A stretch of 36,414 nt of DNA from Planctomycetota bacterium. Lineage in GTDB: Bacteria; Planctomycetota; Planctomycetia; Pirellulales; Pirellulaceae. Position 1 is the stretch's first letter. Every line of letters begins with the position of its first letter. The notes beneath the pieces were generated by a model. The model was given only the letters and a program-made list of their open reading frames with translations, ran no database searches and had not been told where the DNA came from. Shown one piece after another: positions 33,418-36,414 of the stretch. The stretch covers positions 1 through 36,414 of the forward strand of contig JAGWWZ010000032.1 of NCBI GenBank assembly GCA_018970165.1, written 5' to 3'. A program made the position numbers and the translations under genes.

Positions 33418-36413
33418 GGCGATTTCCTTCGTTCCACACGATCGAAGTACTGGTCGAGCCCATGACGGAACTCTTCCGGTATATCGGATTCGGTCTTTCC
33501 ACTCGATTGTTCGACGCCCCGATCCGGTCGGACTTGTTTTTCATTGATGCCAGGACCGATCAGACTGATAGCAGCATCGACCGTATCGCCGCTTCCTCCG
33601 CCACCTGGCGAACTTCCACCTCCGCCACCGCTTTTGGGATTGATGCGTTTGCTCTGCAAAAGCAGTTCAATGGCTTCGGTTTCGGCTGCGATTGCGGGCC
33701 GTCCGGTATCGGGTTGGCGAAGTATCTTCACTGCGTCCTGCATGACGAGGTCGACTTGATCCATCAGTCCGATCTCTTTTCCAAATTCCTCTTCCGCGTT
33801 TGGCAGTGCACGAATCTTTTCGCCGACCGCTTCCACTCGATCGCGCAGACTGGATTGTGTTTTGGCCAACTCATCGGCAGCTTCGGTATATCGTTCCAGC
33901 GAGTCGGCTTCCCTTGATTGTTCGACGACGCGGGTCCGATCGCGGAGGTTCATTTCCGATTCGAGGATCTGCATGACTTCCAGGACAATCGAGGGGGGCA
34001 ACGAGCTTTTTGATTTGCCTCCAGGGCATCTTCCTTGGCTCGCCGGATCGACAAGATCTTCGGCCCAGCGATCGAAGGTATCGGACCAATATTCTGCGTC
34101 CGCGATCGCGATCCCTTGCTGATCGATTACTTGAGACGACAGCGTACGAAGACCGGCGAGTGGATCTTCTTTACGTATGTCCTCGAGAACATCGCGGAAC
34201 TTGATCATCGGTCGTCGTTCGTTAAAGGATTCCAGATCATCGATGATTTCGCCCACGGAATTGACTGCGGCGGTTTCTCGCGAGGCGAGCGATTCGAGGA
34301 TAGCGCGATCCTCCGAATCGATACGCTTGGCTCGCTTGCCGAACGTATTGGGCAGGGTGCGATTGGTAGCATCGGCTACGCTGAGTTGTTCTCTCGCGGC
34401 GGCCTTGAATCGCTTGACCAGCGTGCTTCCTTCGAGATTCGCCATGATGCCGTTCAATTCCTCTGCGACTTTTTCAAATTCTGCTAGGAGTGCCGTTTGC
34501 TCTTCCACCGCTTTTTCCATCGCTTCGTCGGCACTCGTCTCTTCGTCCTCTGGGGATTGCTGCTGATCGTTCGATTTGCCGTTTCCGGCGAGCGTGGTGG
34601 TTGGCAATCGCAATGAGCCAGCACTCGGTTTCTTCTTTCCATTTTCGCTGGCTAGAGCGTTATCCACAGGTTGTTGCGATGACTCCTGGTCCACAACTCT
34701 GGGTGCCGATGGCTTGGCAGGCTTATCGGGATCGTTGGTTTCCTCGGATGCAGATCCCTCGGATTCATCGCGATTGGAACCAGCCATTTTTGCCCCTTTG
34801 GCTCCATTGGAAGCGGCGGCCGCCTTGGCTGATTTCGCGGTCTGCTTGAGCAAATCGGCAACCGACGGCATGCGATTGGCTGCGATGTCATTGAGGATGC
34901 GTTGCATTTCCGCCCATTTTTCAAGGTGTCCGACGCCGATCTCCGGATTGCGGGCTGCCTGGCGGATCAAGTCGGCACCTTTTTGATTGAGGCCGCTCAG
35001 TCGACGCGCATTGGCTTGTTCCGCGGCAGCTTGTTGTTCAATTTGATTTCGCACTTCGTCTCGGGCGAGGTCATCTGCAGAGTACTCTCGCAATTTCTTG
35101 TTGTTCTCGAGCAATTGCAGTTCACGATCTCGGACTTCGAGCGCTTCGCGTTGCCAACGATTGAGTTGTTGCAAAACCCATATCGCATGATCGTTCGCGT
35201 TCAAAATATAGAGCAGGATAGGCGAGGTGTAGATCCGTCCGCGATTGGGGAAATAGTCTTCGGCAAAGAGTCGAAGCTCGATCGGTTGCGGCGGGATCTT
35301 CAGTGCAGTCGCTTGGAATACAGCATCCGCATCGAGCGTCTCTGCATTCGGATTCCCGGACACGAGCTTCCATTCTCCTCGGATCGGATCGGGCACGGAC
35401 GCACCCTCTGCCGTTTGCCATTCCATACCTACCTCGCGCACTCCGAAGTCGTCGCTGGAACGCGCTCGAAAAACGATCTGCTCCGAATCGAGAATCACTT
35501 TGGTCCGCGGCAAACCGTCCGCAAAGATGGTCGGAGGCTCATCGGGAATGGCCTGTACCTGGAGCGAGAACGGAACCTTGCCCGTCAATCCATTGGTATC
35601 TCGCCAGCGGAGTTCATGGGTCTGTGTTTCAGCGATCGGCATGCCATCGTGTTCAAAGATATTCTCACGATGTGGCAGTCGACGATTATCGAGGAGAACT
35701 TCGCTCGTTTCGCGATTGATCTTGCCGCTCAACGAAACCATCGAGCCAGCGACAACGTTGACGGCACCACTGCGAGCGTCGAGTTGCAATCGGTCTGAGC
35801 GGCCCAAGTATTCCGGTAACAAGACATCCGCCTTGAGTTCCGTGAGTTGAGGTCGAAGCATCGGTTCGACCGATACCGATGGCGTAGCATCTCCCACCCT
35901 CAGTTTCATTCGCAAAGGTTCGATTTGCGGAGGGAGTTCGAATTGGTAATCGTTGTTTTGCAGAGGTGATGGAATGGGTTCCTGACCTCGGATGGTGAGC
36001 GACGCGGTTTGCGGACGCCAGGGTGTGGACGAAGTCAGCGCTACTTTCATGGCAACCGGTTCGCCGTGAGGAACGATCCAGGGATCCGGCAGTTTCTCGA
36101 TTTGTGCGAAGGTGTAACGCGGAGTGTTCGACCAGGGTTGCGAGAAACGTTGCCACGCGTTCCAGGCAGCCATCGGATAACTCATCGCTGCAAACGCGAG
36201 AACTACTAAGGTTGCGTTAGCGATCGACCACCAACTCCCAGGGTGTGCGTCCGGCGCTGATTCGCGAAGGTTTCTGCGACTGGTTTCGGACGCTACTTGC
36301 TCAAGGGCCGCGCGGCACAAGCCTGGCGAGCGTGATTGCTCGTTGGGGTTGCCAGCCAATTCGATCGCACCGAGCAAGGCATCGCCGAACTGAGGCGACT
36401 TGCGAGCGATCAA
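33414..36413 (-). CDS. DUF4175-like planctomycete membrane protein, N terminus outside window
   Basis: 999 residues are visible and the frame continues past the window edge, so the true start is missing. The first visible residues (FGDALLGAIELAGNPNEQSRSP) match the segment that follows the first membrane helices in DUF4175-like proteins. A hydrophobic helix follows (TLVVLAFAAMSYPMAAW). Then come beta-rich extracellular-type domains (for example PRTKVILDSEQIVFRARSSDDFGV), a long charged coiled-coil region of about 400 residues (REALEVRDRELQLLENNKKLREYS and similar), a low-complexity Ser/Ala/Lys/Pro stretch, and a Gly-rich linker (SGGGGGSS) before PEEFRHGLDQYFDRVE. The MoxR/DUF58 genes that often precede it would lie beyond 36414. 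First visible gene of the operon. Confidence 0.8.
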   Translation of the reverse strand: MIARKSPQFGDALLGAIELAGNPNEQSRSPGLCRAALEQVASETSRRNLRESAPDAHPGSWWSIANATLVVLAFAAMSYPMAAWNAWQRFSQPWSNTPRYTFAQIEKLPDPWIVPHGEPVAMKVALTSSTPWRPQTASLTIRGQEPIPSPLQNNDYQFELPPQIEPLRMKLRVGDATPSVSVEPMLRPQLTELKADVLLPEYLGRSDRLQLDARSGAVNVVAGSMVSLSGKINRETSEVLLDNRRLPHRENIFEHDGMPIAETQTHELRWRDTNGLTGKVPFSLQVQAIPDEPPTIFADGLPRTKVILDSEQIVFRARSSDDFGVREVGMEWQTAEGASVPDPIRGEWKLVSGNPNAETLDADAVFQATALKIPPQPIELRLFAEDYFPNRGRIYTSPILLYILNANDHAIWVLQQLNRWQREALEVRDRELQLLENNKKLREYSADDLARDEVRNQIEQQAAAEQANARRLSGLNQKGADLIRQAARNPEIGVGHLEKWAEMQRILNDIAANRMPSVADLLKQTAKSAKAAAASNGAKGAKMAGSNRDESEGSASEETNDPDKPAKPSAPRVVDQESSQQPVDNALASENGKKKPSAGSLRLPTTTLAGNGKSNDQQQSPEDEETSADEAMEKAVEEQTALLAEFEKVAEELNGIMANLEGSTLVKRFKAAAREQLSVADATNRTLPNTFGKRAKRIDSEDRAILESLASRETAAVNSVGEIIDDLESFNERRPMIKFRDVLEDIRKEDPLAGLRTLSSQVIDQQGIAIADAEYWSDTFDRWAEDLVDPASQGRCPGGKSKSSLPPSIVLEVMQILESEMNLRDRTRVVEQSREADSLERYTEAADELAKTQSSLRDRVEAVGEKIRALPNAEEEFGKEIGLMDQVDLVMQDAVKILRQPDTGRPAIAAETEAIELLLQSKRINPKSGGGGGSSPGGGGSGDTVDAAISLIGPGINEKQVRPDRGVEQSSGKTESDIPEEFRHGLDQYFDRVERRKSP

Positions 36414-36414
36414 A

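Noticed and set aside
1-36414. CRISPR arrays, tRNA or rRNA genes, insertion sequences
   Set aside because: I saw no regularly spaced repeats, no cloverleaf-like sequence and no transposase-like frame; a formal scan was not possible.

Overview
The window looks like a chromosomal segment of a planctomycete, probably a Pirellulales-type organism. The evidence is the density of families that are characteristic of Planctomycetota: three DUF1501 (sulfatase-like, Tat-exported) proteins, a giant DUF1549/DUF1553 cytochrome-associated protein, a cytochrome-c/WD40 protein, an ECF sigma factor next to a membrane Ser/Thr kinase, and a long operon of exported proteins of unknown function. No rRNA, tRNA, CRISPR array or insertion sequence was recognised.

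Layout. (1) 1-10100: planctomycete surface/periplasmic genes. A truncated DUF1501 gene, a 1571-residue PPC/BIG2/DUF1549/DUF1553 protein and a cytochrome-c/WD40 protein run on +; two more DUF1501 genes run on -. (2) 10304-16804: a compact nucleotide/NAD island. A NAMPT gene followed by a Nudix hydrolase gene runs on -. Divergent from them, on +, are a ribose-phosphate pyrophosphokinase-like gene and a four-module fusion (MazG-like, NadD-like, degenerate NadD-like, NAD kinase). A convergent HAD nucleotidase-like gene closes the island. (3) 16805-19716: an ArsR-HTH/SAM-methyltransferase fusion gene with a perfect palindrome in its leader, followed by ahcY and a hairpin terminator. (4) 19769-24135: a bicupin gene (-), then an ECF sigma factor gene and a kinase gene (+). 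(5) 24253-27596: YceI-like and TPR/metallopeptidase-like exported proteins. (6) 27637-36414: a five-gene minus-strand operon in which every junction is an ATGA stop/start overlap, running from a DUF4175-like membrane protein (cut by the window edge) to a thioredoxin-domain protein.

How the genes may work together. The most interesting part is region 2. On paper its enzymes form a closed route that turns the products of NAD cleavage back into NADP: Nudix (ADP-ribose to ribose-5-P), Prs-like (ribose-5-P to PRPP), NAMPT (PRPP plus nicotinamide to NMN), NadD domain (NMN to NAD) and NAD kinase domain (NAD to NADP). Such NAMPT/Prs/NMNAT sets are known from large phages and from phage NAD-reconstitution pathways. 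A chromosomal planctomycete version with a MazG-NadD-NadD-NADK fusion is unusual, and I do not know of a description of it. Region 3 looks like an S-adenosylhomocysteine detoxification unit with its own regulator. Region 6 looks like a translationally coupled envelope system.
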